DNA of 64,000 nucleotides, from the NCBI RefSeq assembly GCF_047663525.1, contig NC_092588.1, positions 138,438,501 through 138,502,500 on the forward strand, read 5' to 3'. Below, one piece after another: positions 37,779 to 50,400 of the stretch; the stretch's first letter is position 1, and each line of letters starts with the position of its first letter. Below the pieces are notes generated by a model that ran no database searches, was not told the DNA's origin, and saw only the letters and a list, made by a program, of their open reading frames with translations. The position numbers and the translations under genes were made by a program. The stretch comes from Anas platyrhynchos (Eukaryota > Chordata > Aves > Anseriformes > Anatidae).

Positions 37779-38745
37779 GGCGCTGCCCGCTCCTCCCTCC
37801 GCCACTCCGGGCTTCCTGGGCACGGCGGCGGGCAGGGGGCGGGCGGGAAGAAGGGGCCGCGGCCGCCCCTCGCCTCCCCTCACCGCCCCTCACCGCCCCT
37901 CAGCGTCCCCCGACACCGGGAAGCTGGCGCCTTGTCCCCGGCTCCAAACGCCACTGACAGAAAATATCGGTCTTAAAAAATGTATATATAAACCAAACAC
38001 ATCCACAAATAAAAGCACAAGGAGGTTTGAGGTCGGTTGGTGCGAGGTGGAGTTGTTGGACCAAGTCCATGGGGCCCCAGCTCAGAGGTCCCCCTAAGGG
38101 AGAGGATCCCTTCCAGTGTGGTGTGTCTCGGTGTCACCCTACATACACGAGGCAGAGTGAGGCAGGCCCCCTGACAAGGGGGAAAAGTCCTTCCTATGGC
38201 CTGAAGAGAGACCAGCTGATGGACTGAAGGATGAGATATGAACATAAAAGTTGTCCTAAACTGTAAGCCTGCAGCCTGTGCACATGAAAACAGAGCCTGG
38301 ACAGAGCTTTTGTTAGCTACAGACCCAAAGCAGCATCACTGTGTTGGTGTGACATGGTCCAGGCATTGCCATTTGGGACAAATCCCTCGAACACAGTCAT
38401 ACAGACAGCAGAACTCCAAAAGCAAGTCAGGACCTATCTTTGAAATCCTACTTTGTCAGTCTCAAAAGATTTCAGGAATTCGAGTCTACCTTCTTTAGCA
38501 TGGGATAAGTCATCTCACTGTTTAAACACTTAGGTGGTCTCGGTTCGTGGGCCTTTGGTTACAGGATCAGTAGATATGCCACACAGAAACTTCCTCTTGC
38601 ACTTCTTACCAAAGCACACAAGCAGATATTCAGCTTTCAGCTTCATATCACTGGCAACAGCAAATATGTAACATATGCAAAAATGCAAAACTTTGGCAAA
38701 TGGCACCAGGTATGTGCTACTAAGACTATAGGAAGTACCAGTGTT

Positions 38746-38806
38746 TATATATATATATATATATATATACATACCCACACACCTATATATATATGCACAC
38801 ATACAC
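38746..38806. repeat. (TA)n/(CA)n microsatellite
   Basis: A run of about 12 TA units followed by short CA/TA mixtures, in intergenic DNA. Confidence 0.9.
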
Positions 38807-38864
38807 AAGCACTTTTCATGTACAAGTAGTCATAAATATAACACCATTTGGGAATCCTGTAGTT

Positions 38865-38865
38865 A

Positions 38866-38898
<33 letters not shown>

Positions 38899-38899
38899 A
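38865..38899. repeat. A-rich tract (A20 G A12)
   Basis: Near-pure A run in intergenic DNA. No retroposon body was recognised next to it. Confidence 0.9.
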
Positions 38900-41277
38900 G
38901 GAATTTACACACAGGATTAAGCGACCTAATTCAAAAGCTTTTGCCAACTTATCTGAAGCATAAAGAACAGCATAGTAGGCAAATAAGTGGTTTATCTGAG
39001 ACTAAATTTCATCTTAATGTAGTGCTTATAAGTTGGTTTAAACTCCAAAGCTTTCAAAAACTTTTTCTGTATTTCTATATTCCCAGCTTATTGGCTTTGA
39101 GAATGTGGATTTGAAATGGGTATCACAAACTAACCATGTATGTGAAAAGTGGCTTTTCTCTCATTTGAATTTGCCTACTTGTGACTTCACTGATGTTTTT
39201 CTGATCTTAAATTTTGATACAAGTCATTGCCTGACCCAAATTCTTAATATTGTAATTTTTAAAATACCACTAGCACTATAGTTTGCCATTTCTCTTTCAA
39301 GATTTTTCCACAGCAGATTTGAGAGAACAAATCTTGCTTTCTGAAATAGGGAATTTCAGTTTTTAAATCCTTCCTTTGATGCTTTCCATACTTGTGCACA
39401 GAAGCTTTTGAAATTTGATGAGCAACGATATATAAATATTTTCATTAAAATTCTGTATTATTTTCCTTCTTGTTATTTGTTTGCTCAAAATCATTGATTT
39501 TGGATACACAATTTATTTTTACTATAACTAGTTTTGTCTTTACTTGATTTAGTTAATTAAGAACTTATTAGCAAGGATAAGTATCTCACTGTTTTTGCTC
39601 TAGTATTACATTTTTTATTTGTGAAAGTACAATTTCTTTTGTTACCACATTACCCATTCACCCAAATGATGAGAAATTTCTGAAGATCCGTACAATCCTT
39701 TCTTGATTTGAATTAACTAAACATTTTGTGTCATTTACAAGTTTTGCCATTCAATGTTTTGCCCATGTTTCCCAATCACTTATTATAAATATATTAAGCA
39801 CGACTTATTGCAGAGTTTTCATAAACACCCCACTGATTTCTTTTTCCCATGACAAAGAACACTTGCTCTTTGTTTTTCTCTCCCGTGTTTTGATCCATTG
39901 AGCTATTTGTTCTTTAGCCTCTAACTATTTCGTACGTTTGGTTGTTCTGTGAAATTTTTTTCAGTAGCCTTTTACAAATGTGTTTGCTAAGTTAATGTAT
40001 ATATATATATATTAACCATTATTGTGATGATGTGTTCCAGGAATCAAAATAAATTAGTTAAAACATAATTTCCTTTTCATAAGCTTTCTATTGTTCTCTT
40101 TTTAATTATATTTTCTGTCAGTGTTCCAATATATATTTTGGGTTTACTAATTTGCAGTTTCTGAATCACTACAAAACACTGATAAAATGTCAGCTATTTT
40201 CAAAGCATTAAGTACAATCTCTGTGTTTAATTAGAAATACTGTGCTTTCAAAATTGTTTCATCATCAAATTCTTTCAGAGTGCAATGTCTTCCTCTAATA
40301 TTTAAACTTTGTCTAGCACCTTTTGGCCCCAAAAATCTCTAAATGATTCTTAACACAAATTTTGTTTACACACAGAAACTTAACCAATGGAACTGAATCA
40401 ATTTATATATTAATTGCATTATTTAAACCAGCAGAGTTTTTAAACTCCTATAATGACTGACACACCGATCTATCTCAACTAGGCTCTTTTTCAAGTATGG
40501 TCTGAAATCAAATTTCTGAATAACTTTTAAGATAGTTGGTCTTATGTGTGGTAGGTGAGCACACCATTACATTTGATATTCATTCATAACTTTCACAGGC
40601 TGTTCTCCTTTACTTGCTCTAGTTTCCAACCATAAACAGCTACACTGTTATTACAAAAATGAACATTTTTCCCAGCTTACTTCATTATTGATATTATCAA
40701 TGTACATTTCTTTTATACCTTCCCTATTTCACAAATAGATTCTCAACACCTTATAAAATTGAATGGCTTTTATTTCCAAATTATTTTCAGGAACACAAGG
40801 TGATGCTTTTATGAGAACTATTTTCTCCTGTTGTGTTCTACAACATTTTTGTTGTTGTTGTTGTTACAAAATTTACCTATCCAATATGGGAATATTCCTA
40901 TAAGGTGAAAAGTAGCAGTACTCTGAAAATAATGTAATGACTTATCAGCTCCACTATCACAGGGGAAGGTCATCTACCATGAAATGCCGCAGAAATTACT
41001 TAGAATGAGCACCGATCTCATCATGAGATCACCTTTTATACTTCAGAGTAGCTGAATGCCAGATGATAACTATATCCCAAGGAAGGAGAAATTGTTAAAA
41101 AGATAATAGCTTAAATTCTGTTTGTCCCCCTGCCCTCTCTTCTCTTAACATTCCTAACACACCTTGCTAGAACAAGCTGCTGAGACAACAGACTTATGTA
41201 TAGGACTTGCATATTGCTTTTGGCTTTTTGGGATTTTCTGAGTTATCAGTGAGGTGTTCAAGAGTGAGTAAACAGAA

Positions 41278-41309
41278 TTTAGTTATGTTTAGATTTAGTT
41301 ATGTTTAGA
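41278..41309. repeat. Perfect tandem duplication, 2 x 16 bp
   Basis: tttagttatgtttaga twice in direct succession in intergenic DNA. Confidence 0.9.
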
Positions 41310-44300
41310 TTGAACAACACAGTGTTTATGCACTTTTAGTGTGTTGAGTTCATCCAGGCACATGTGTCTATGATTTTTTTTTTACGGCTGCAGGAATAGG
41401 ATAGAAAATGCTTTCAAAAGACATAGTGTAGAATGGATTGCATGTCGTCTGGAAAGAACTAGAAGATGTCTCTGTTTGGTACGTCTGAAACAGCTGGGGT
41501 TTTGTGCTGTTATCACAAGACAAATGACTCATATTAAGCCTCTGACTATATAGTTTAGCAGTCAGAGAAGAAAAATGTGCCATGAACACAGGCTGAAACT
41601 ATATGTGAAAATATAAAAATTTTGGTGTGAACATTTAGAAATCTGTACATGAAAACTGTTGATTCTATATATCTGAAAATAAACTGGTTTGAGATGCCAT
41701 TGCGTATTGTCCTATTTAATCCTCTTCAGAAACAAAAGTATAATTCAAACTGCAGTATTGAAGGATGCACACATGTTAGGAGATGAATATCCCCCTTATG
41801 TGAGATTGGTTTAGCACTCAGTGTGCTTTTTGTTATAACAGACTAATTGGACTCTGTAAAATAATTATTTTCCTTATGGGATATTTCGGACTGTACTGCT
41901 CTTTAACTAGCCTGACATTTTGTTGCACTGCTAGGCTTGGATAGATTGATGGATAGACCTGTCCCACAGCCTGTAGCCTGTGCAATTGGCTTCTCTGCAC
42001 AGCATGCAGACTGGCTGTATCAAGAAGCTAACTCTGCTATAATGTTCTAATTATACAGAAGAACATACAAAATGCTTAAAGCTTAAAGTTATTACCATTA
42101 AATTAAATGGTACTGTTCATGTGAGTTAGAGTACATGTTTAAAATCAACTGTTAAAGTTCCCTTCCCTGTAGCTTGTAATATTTTTTAAAATAAAGAAGC
42201 TTTGCTACCTTGCCAACATGTGTCATGCAGGTTTTTCACATGGCTTACAAAATGCACACTTCAGTAATATTAAAAAAATGTTTGATTTTCAGTATATTTC
42301 TACAGTAATGTGCTTACGTGAGTACTACAATCTCTGTAGAGGAGACTGCTTCCATTACTAGTTTTGTAGCACACACAGTCTTTGCTTGACATTTAGTTTT
42401 ATTTCAAGGACTTGAGTTCAAAAGGGCTCTTTATCAAGGGAATAGTGTTCCAATCTAAATTCCATTAGGGTTGGTGGAAATATCTCTATCTTCTTTGTTA
42501 GAAGAGTGGTAGAGAACATAAAGATTAATTTTAACCTCATCATTGGTGGAAATCCGGTCCAAGTTATCAGCAAGGAAAAGATATTGGGTGTAGTCAGTTT
42601 GGCCACACTGAGAACAGGTGCTGGTGCCAAAAAAAGCATTAGGACAAGTGGTTCCCTGTGGCTGTGTCAGGAACCTGGCACAGAGTGATGCTCCTGCCAG
42701 CACCCCAGGAAGCCCAGGCACCCAGAAGTTCCAGCAGCTCACCAATTATCTGCTTCTTACAGCTATATCACAAAGCATCATTGTAAGATTACTAAAGCAA
42801 ATAGTATAAGCACATCTGTATGTTTATCTTTGGTGAACTTGTTATCCAAAATCATTTAACAAAACTGCAATGTAAACATACTAAGTATTACTTAATGTGA
42901 GCTGCAAGTACTGCTTTGAGTGAGGAAAAAAATAGGAAGACAAATTCTAGTTTCTGGCACAAATACATGCAAATATTAACTAGAAATTTGCACAGTGATT
43001 GCTAACATGGTCAGGGCAAATGGGATTGTTCTATTAAGTTTATTATTTGATTACTTGCCTAGTCCTAATGTTTGAAGAAACTCCAGGTATATGCTTCATG
43101 TAATTCTGTTTGCATACTTCAAAAATCTTGAGGCCAAAAAGGACAATTAAACAATTGTGGCCTGACTTCTTGTCTAACACAGGACACCAGACTTACAGTT
43201 TTGATATGTTTCATGAATAATCTTTATATAAGGCAATGTGTAAGAATACCATAAGCAAGCCATCCAATTTGGGAACTTGCAAAATATTAGGGTGCACAAT
43301 AAACTTATGGATGGGAACTGAATCATTGCAGTCCAGTGTTTGGAATACCTACATGTGGCTTGTGACCAGGATAAATTTTGTCTTAGTCATATCATTGCAT
43401 TGTTATGCATTACAGCATCTTGTGTGCCATCCAAAACATCTTGTACTTGCCCTGTCAAAGACAAAAGCTGTGATTAAATGGACTCCTGGCACTTTCTCCG
43501 TCCTGAACTTTCCTCTCTTCCTTTGATTTTCTTTTCTGCCCATCTTCCAGTTTGGAAAGCAATGTATGCAATAGACTGCAGTGAAAATGCAGTTAAAACC
43601 AAGGTCAGTGAGACTGATCCCAGAGACAACCACTGGTCTTCATATCTGTCTCCTTGTTAACAGTGCACTGAACTGACATTTTCCTGGAGTTATACACCTT
43701 ATCTTGACAGTGCAGCAGCGAGCAAAGTAATATGTGCTAAAATAAATGGGGATGCCAAGTAAAATTCTCCTCCAGTGAACAGGAACTGCAGTGAACCTTC
43801 CCTCCAATGGACACAATGTTTTTGTTTTCCTCTAAAAAATACACTTCTTGTGCAACTGTGTATCAACTAAGGGATTGCTAAAAGTATCAGAAATTTCCTA
43901 GCAGGTAAGTTACTGTTTCCAAGTATCCTTTCCAAGCAAAAGACTATAGGGAAATGATTCACTGTGTATCGTCAGAATCTGGCACTGAGCTTGCTACAGA
44001 AAAAAACCTTATCGACGTTTTAAAAATAAGCAATATTTTATATAACCAACCAACCAACAACAACAGGAAACAAAACACACAGCTACTTAGACATCAACAT
44101 TCTACATGGCTTAACATGTAACAATAAAGAGTTATGTCTGCACTTGCACCTGTGTGTAGTTCCCTTCATCAGGATTAGATGAATACGGAGTGGTCAAGCA
44201 GTAAAACATGATTGGATTTGGTAAGTTTCTTAGTGGGCAGGTGTTCATCTTCAAAAAATAGTCTGTTAGTGCATGCTGCCAGTTTTGTTATAGAATGCGA

Positions 44301-46513
44301 AGAAACTGGACTACACTGGCTGCTTCAGATTTTACAATGTTGTCAGTGACAACAAGTAGTAGGTTTTAACACTTTACTTTTCTTAAATTACAAAATTAAT
44401 GTGTTTACAGTGGTCTTTTACAGAATCATTCTCTGTGTTAACTAGTAGATAAACCACTACAGTGCATTTCCTAAATACATTCCATACTAAGTTCAGAAAA
44501 TAATTAAGTGGCATCACTTTGCAGCTTTTTTCTATTTTAAATAGAAAATGTAACTCTAGTGAATGTCCTACATATCATAACATTTTCCTACAGCAACATC
44601 TTTGCATATACTCATCAGTTTTTACGCAGTGTTTTCTAATACTGCTGGTACTCTCACTGTTTAGATATAGATAGTGCTATGACTTGAATATATATCAGGG
44701 CAAGTTATTTGATAGTGACTCATAACTAAATTTAGAAGTATTTTACATCTTTAAAACTCAGAAAGTGAGTTGCAGTGGCAATTAACTGAATGCAAACCTT
44801 GATCACACAGCAGTACATGAACAACCGTGCGATATATAAAAGTCGAAATGTGCCAAAACAGATGCCTGTACCAATGCCTGGAGATTGTTCTATTTGGACA
44901 AAAGTAGCATATATTTAAAAAGAAAACAAACAAAAAAAAAAAACACACAAAAAAACCAACAAAACGAACTTGCTATAAGGCTGTCAGAAGACAAGGTCTG
45001 CATCAGAGAAGTGTTGGGCAGATAGGCTCCTCCATGAAATTAATAGTCAGACCTTTGCAGAAGGCATCTTTGGAAGGAGGTCTGAAATAGAAATAGATGA
45101 ATAATCCCCTGGACGTGCCTGTTTTTCTTGATCCAGTTTGGTGAAGCTGGTGTACAGTCCCCAGCAGCTCCTTCCCAGCTCTTCCCTTGCACGGGATCTA
45201 ATTACAAGGTGAGGAAGATGAGTGACATGATCCAACAGGGAACTTTTCTGCAGTGAGGTAGTTTTCAGTTGGATCAGCTGATTGTGCAGCCACAAATGAA
45301 TTGGATCAAATTCCAAATCTAAAGCAAGAAATGTGATGGCAGCACATAGCTGTGGGCATGGGGAGTGCAGTGTTGCTGCAGTCTGTATCAGCTGTAGTTA
45401 CCCTGAAATTAGATGCAATTTGACACTGTACCCTTGGACAAGATTCCTTACTTTTAGATAGCTAGCTTGGGCAGCATGAGTCCCATTTCAAACACAGTAG
45501 AAATAATACGTACATTTTGAACTACATAAAATAAGGGAAGCTTAACACACCCTTTTAATAGCATGTTCCTTACACTACTCACACATAAAGTGGTAAAGCT
45601 GGTTTCCATAACCATCTCTGTCTGAGAGGGCAAAACCCACGCTTCATGGGAGAGTGCTCTAACCATCGTCCAGTGTTGTGCAATAGGAGTGCTAGAGCCA
45701 TGGGATGGGGAGAAGACGGAGATTCAGTGTAGTATTGAGCATTCAGAGGAGTCTTGTACTTTACACTGTGTCCAACAGAAAAAAATAATAATTACAGAAA
45801 CAAAATACTAGCCATGATTATAAAGCCTTAAGATGCTCCCTGAGTATGGGCTACCTTTTTCATAATGTTGAATGGGATGTTGCCTGGGAAGTAACGCTGG
45901 GCTGGAATCCATTCAGGCTGAAGAGGGTCTAAAAGCCAAATTCCCCACATCTCGTGTTTGCTCTTACTAAAGAAAAAAAAAAAAAAGGTATAAAGGCTCT
46001 GCCTGTTTTAAAAGGATTCTTACAATTCATTTTGAAACCCATCAGAAGGAAGGGATGAAAAAGGAGGGGATAAAGCAGGCTCCGAGAACATCTGCCATAT
46101 GTCTTTTGTGAACATAGTGGGGGATGATGAATAGCGAGGAGGTAAAGCATCCTCTGGGAATACCTAGCAGATGTCATTAAATTGAGGCAGAATCTAAAAA
46201 GAGAATACTAGATTCCTTAAAAGGAGTCTGTCCTGAGCAGTAGATCAATGCTGACCTGCATCAGGCTTTGTGGATAGCGAAAGGAACTGAACTTGAGGTC
46301 CTGGAAAAATGAAAACAAGTAGCGCCTGATGAATGCGAAACCCTATGGGAAAAGGCCTGGTGTGGAGTTTTCATCTAATGTGGCAAAAGCCTGCCTAATG
46401 CATGCAATTACATTCATTATTGAGCATAGTTAGGGCTATTGATTTCGTCTAGTGTTTCTGCGCTGCGAACATTAGCCGTACCTTCGCCATTTTTTGTCAC
46501 GTGCCAATATTTG

Positions 46514-46962
46514 AATCATCGAATGGTTTGGGTTGGAAGGGAAATTAAAGATCACCCAGTCCCAACCCCCTGCTATGGGCAGGGACGCCACCCACCAGAT
46601 CAGCTTGGCCAAGGCCCCATCCAGCCTGGCCTCGAGCACCTCCAGGGATGGGGCAGCCACAGCTTCTCTGGACAGCCTGTGCCAGTGCCTCACCACCCCC
46701 TGAGTGAAGAATTTCCTCATAACATCTAGTCTAAATCTAACCTCTTTTAGTTTAAGATTATTCCTCCTTTTCCTATCGTGATCTACCTGAGTAAAGAGTC
46801 CTTCTCCATCCTTTTTATAAGACCCCATTAAGCACTGGAAGGCCGCTATAAGGTCTCCCAGAGCCTTCTTTTCTCCAACACCCCCACCTCCCTCAGCCTG
46901 TCTTTAAGGAGAGCTGCTCCAGCCCACCTCAGCGCCCCCCACATCCTCTCCATCCCTTTCTG
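46514..46962 (-). mobile_element. CR1 LINE, 3'-end fragment
   Basis: Reading the minus strand, it ends with the CR1 3' signature (ggttggaaggg... gatcacccagtcccaacc on the plus strand) and its short terminal repeat. The preceding sequence (cagcctggcctcgagcacct, cacagcttctctggacagcc) is the usual CR1 3' UTR and the C-terminal ORF2 region. It sits just upstream of the STAM CpG island. Confidence 0.9.
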
Positions 46963-47271
46963 ATGCCTCCAGCTCGGCCATTAGCCCTTTAATTTTTCGA
47001 CCTCAGCCTGCTCCCCAGTCACCCCCGAGCACTTAAACCACCGCCAGCCCAGGACAACGAGCTCCCTGCGAGCCCCCTGGGGCCACCCCTTGGCGTGTGA
47101 CGGGGACCAGGGGCCGGGGCCGGGCTCAGCGGGGCGGGGCGGGGGGAGCCCGGGGCCGGGCGGTGGCGGTGGCGGCGGGGCCGGCCCCGCTTTCCCGGCG
47201 TGCTGAGCGGGGAGGGAGCGGGGCCGGGCCTGCGGGGAGGAGGCGGCGGCGGCCGGGGCGACCCCGGGCGG

Positions 47272-47331
47272 GACGAGGAGGAGAAGGAGGAAGAGGAGGA
47301 GGAGGAGGAGGAGGAGGAGGAGGAGGAAGGA
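47272..47331 (+). repeat. (GAG)n purine-only trinucleotide repeat upstream of the STAM start codon
   Basis: About 60 nt almost purely of G and A, with a core of roughly eleven uninterrupted GAG/GGA units (about 47293-47326). It ends about 40 nt before the STAM ATG, so it probably lies in the 5' UTR. The purine run could form triplex or other non-B DNA. Confidence 0.9.
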
Positions 47332-47371
47332 GCCGCGGGCCCGTGGCTCGGTGGCCGCGCCGCGCCCCGCC

Positions 47372-47411
47372 ATGCCGCTCTTCGCCACCAACCCCTTCGA
47401 CCAGGATGTGG
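47372..47411 (+). CDS. STAM: STAM coding exon 1
   Basis: 40 coding nt from the ATG inside a CpG island, ending GTGG before the strong donor gtgagt. Phase 1 at the end fits exon 2, which begins AG to complete a Glu codon. Confidence 0.95.
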
Positions 47412-50400
47412 GTGAGTGGCGGCCCCGGGAGCCCCCTCCCCGCCGGGGCTCTCCCCTCCTGCTTCCTCTTCGCCTCCCCGGCCCTCCCGCTGCGGCCTGG
47501 CCCCGGTGGCTGCGGGCCCTGCCCGGCCTCGGGAGGCTCTGAGAGGGGGGTGCGGGGCCGAGGCTGGAGCTCGCCCTGCCCCGGGTTGGGCTCCGCTGCC
47601 TGAACGCGAAGCACCCTCTGGGTGGGTGCAGCCTGGGCTGTGGGCAGCTCTCAGCCCCACCTGGCTGGTTTCAGGGCCAGGTTGTACGGTTTGGGGGGAG
47701 GGGGGGTGAAATCCCTGCTGCCTGCTCGTGTGGCCCAACCCGAGGCAAAACAACACACGTAGGCAGCCCGAAAATTGGCACGGCTGGTTGTGTAAGACGG
47801 CTCCGCTCGTACCTGCTGCTGCCATCGGTGTAATTCCGAGTGATACAGCAGGGTACGGACTGACTTCTTCTCCTATTTGGACCAGCACCCAGCTCCCCTG
47901 TTACCTCCCCACAGCAGAGTGACACGGCCGATGTTTCTGGGCACACCTCTCTTCATTAACCTCACATTTGCTGCCCCTCTCAGCCACAAATGCACCGGTT
48001 GTTTCTGGCTGTTTACCCAACTGCAGAAGCCAGGGCTCCGATTCAGTTACTCCAGGCCTTCAAAAAAAAACAACACAACTCAAAACTGCTCGGAAAGTAG
48101 GTGTTTTTCTCTGGGGAAAGGGTTAGTGCATAAACAAGCGAGTGTTACCCGGACTCGGTGTGTATGTTATCAGGAATCGTTAATCTGTTGCATCTTAATG
48201 AGGCGTAGCTCCGTTTCTTCCCATGTTGAATAATTAAGTGTGCCACGGTCTTTTCTGGTCAAGGCTGCCCTTTAATTTGTAATTTTCTTGATGACAAAGC
48301 CAACAATTCTATATTCTGAAGAGCAGTAAATAGCTTTTCCTCATTGTTTCACTGTCCTGTAGCATAATTGGGCAGCTGAAAACAAAGAAGATGTTGCACT
48401 GCTTGCCAATTTTCTGTGGACTGTTAGAGGACTGAAACATCGGTGATATCTGTGAGAATTATTTGAACTAGTAAGATTAAAAACTGATAGCCGAGGTTCT
48501 GGAAAGTGCTCGTTTTCTTATTTCTTAAGGCAGCTGTCTAGCAGTGGTGAAGATCAGGCTGCTTGAGGGAGTTTATAGAGAGCTGAGGCTGTTTGTCTGC
48601 ACTGTAGGTTTAACGATGTGGAGTAGTAGTGCCCAACTGGTACTTCAGTGGGCTGTTTGCTATTTTTGAGGACAGGGGATGCTGCCAACACCTTACCTGC
48701 TGTGACAGCCTAGTACAGACTCCAGTAGATATTTTTCAAAAGCTTTATTCTGTGTATCGTATGAACACTAGTAAATAACCGCTCACTTCCAAATTGTTCT
48801 TGGAAAAGCAGGTAGAGGGCTATGGGCTGCTTTTCCCCAGACAATAAATCCAGCTTCTTTGTGTGGGCCCCCTTTCATAGTGCCCTGAGGGAGAGCAAAG
48901 AAGCAGCAGACAGTGGAGTTGGTGGCAGAGCTACTTGCTGCCTTTATCCATCGCTTAACTGGATTTGTGCCATGGAGGCAGCAATGGTGAAGTCTCCAGG
49001 AAAGTGTCCCCAGGCCCTTCTTCCCCGAGGCCTCCTGGGAATGCGCTATTATCTGGATGAACTTCTTGGCAGGCTTTGTAAGATAACGTCAGCTGGGAGA
49101 GTAAGCTCTCGTGTTCTCGGGAAACTTCCCAAAGTTGTCAAGCAGTAGTGTTACTTTACAGTTCTTTTCTCAGAAGGAAAGTTGAGTGCTCTGCTTTTGC
49201 TCCTGCTCAGCAAGAACGTTTTATTTTGAAAATCAGATTCCCGAAGTAGGAGAGCAGTCAAAAGCTAGTCTTAGTTTCATATGAAGCTGGGCATCGGTCT
49301 AGTTGATAGTGTTGCTGGGGTAGCTGTGAATTCTGGCCTCCTGGACAGCTAATTAGTGCTGTGTAATGGTTGGAAATGACTTCGGAATCATTTTGGATGA
49401 TGGATTGCAGTGAACGCATCTGGGACTCACTTGTTTGCCATTATTTTGAGGAGCATAAGCGTCTCTGAGCTCAGGAGGAGAAATTTCTCAGTTTTTCTCT
49501 CTGGTCATCAGCATCTGCCTAATCCTGTTAGCATGCTCATGCTGTGCAGCTTGGTCATCTGGAATTGTGTACCACTCGGAGTCAGCTTTGTACACAGATT
49601 TTGAGGGGTGCACTTCTTTAGTCAAAACAATGTTAAGACTACTGTTAAACATTTTAAAATATTAGTTTAAGCTGCCTCTAGATTTCAGGAGATAGGTCAT
49701 TGTCATCCTCAAGGAGACCCAATACTTCTGTTTTCTCAATCCTCTTTTTACCATATTTAGGAATATTTCAACATGAAGGGATGCTAATCAATGGTGATGT
49801 AAGTTGGTGTGGGTTTTCACAATCAACTGTGGAAAACTTCGACAGTGTCCATGTAAGGAACATAATGCTGAAACACGAAATAAGAAAATCCTTCAAGATA
49901 CTGAACTGTTGAGGATATAGTTAAGAGTTAAGATATAGTTAAACGATGGTTTAACTATAGTTAAAGATAGTTAAGATATAGTTAAGATATAGTTAAATGA
50001 GGGTTTCGAATTGATGATGTACTTGTAGTTTAACACGAAGTCCATTTCTGCCATGTTTCATAACCTCAGTCATAACATCTTTTGCAGAGAATTGTTCCTG
50101 AGAAGTGTGGGTTTATCTGTAAGTTTGCAGGCAAGGTAACGATGTAACGTGCTTGACGAACCAAAAGACTGTCTGCTAGTCTGTCATGCCAGGCTCATTG
50201 GTAAGGTAGCAGTGGTTAGGCTGGGTTTGATGAAGAACTCAGTGCTGAAGCAGTTCTCAAGTGTTATGTAGATGCTGTCTCGAGAATACAGTTGGTAACG
50301 CTGGACTTAATGCTGTGCATACTTAACTCTAACTTGGCATTAAGCATTGTAAACTTAATCTATGTTGTAAGCAGAGAATTGGAAGAGTTTTTTACTCTGT

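Larger units (their letters stand above)
37080..37930 (-). promoter_or_regulatory. HACD1: CpG-rich promoter and 5' region of HACD1
   Basis: Dense C+G with many CpG dinucleotides, including several GC-box-like CCCGCCC/GGGCGG runs, in sharp contrast to the AT-rich flanks. It spans the HACD1 first coding exon, the start of intron 1 and the presumed 5' UTR and transcription start. No TATA box is evident upstream of the ATG. The edges are visual estimates. Confidence 0.75.
37931..46513. other. Intergenic spacer between HACD1 and STAM
   Basis: AT-rich except for its first 300 bases. It holds microsatellites, a poly-A tract and a 16-bp duplication. No open frame has flanking signals or recognisable protein content. 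Confidence 0.6.
47090..47620 (+). promoter_or_regulatory. STAM: CpG-rich promoter and 5' UTR of STAM
   Basis: Very G+C-rich with dense CpG and several GC-box-like GGGGCGGGGC runs near 47130-47150, about 225 nt upstream of the ATG. No TATA box is evident. The presumed transcription start is between about 47150 and 47270. Long open frames on both strands here result from base composition. Confidence 0.75.

Noticed and set aside
45047..45316. 89-codon minus-strand frame in the HACD1-STAM spacer
   Set aside because: No recognisable domain, splice signals or repeat identity.
47019..47888. 289-codon minus-strand open frame opposite STAM exon 1 (longest in the window), and other long frames at 47097-47614
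   Set aside because: They arise from the G+C-rich CpG island and the GAG/CTC repeat (poly-Ser or poly-Glu runs). They overlap the STAM start and have no family resemblance.
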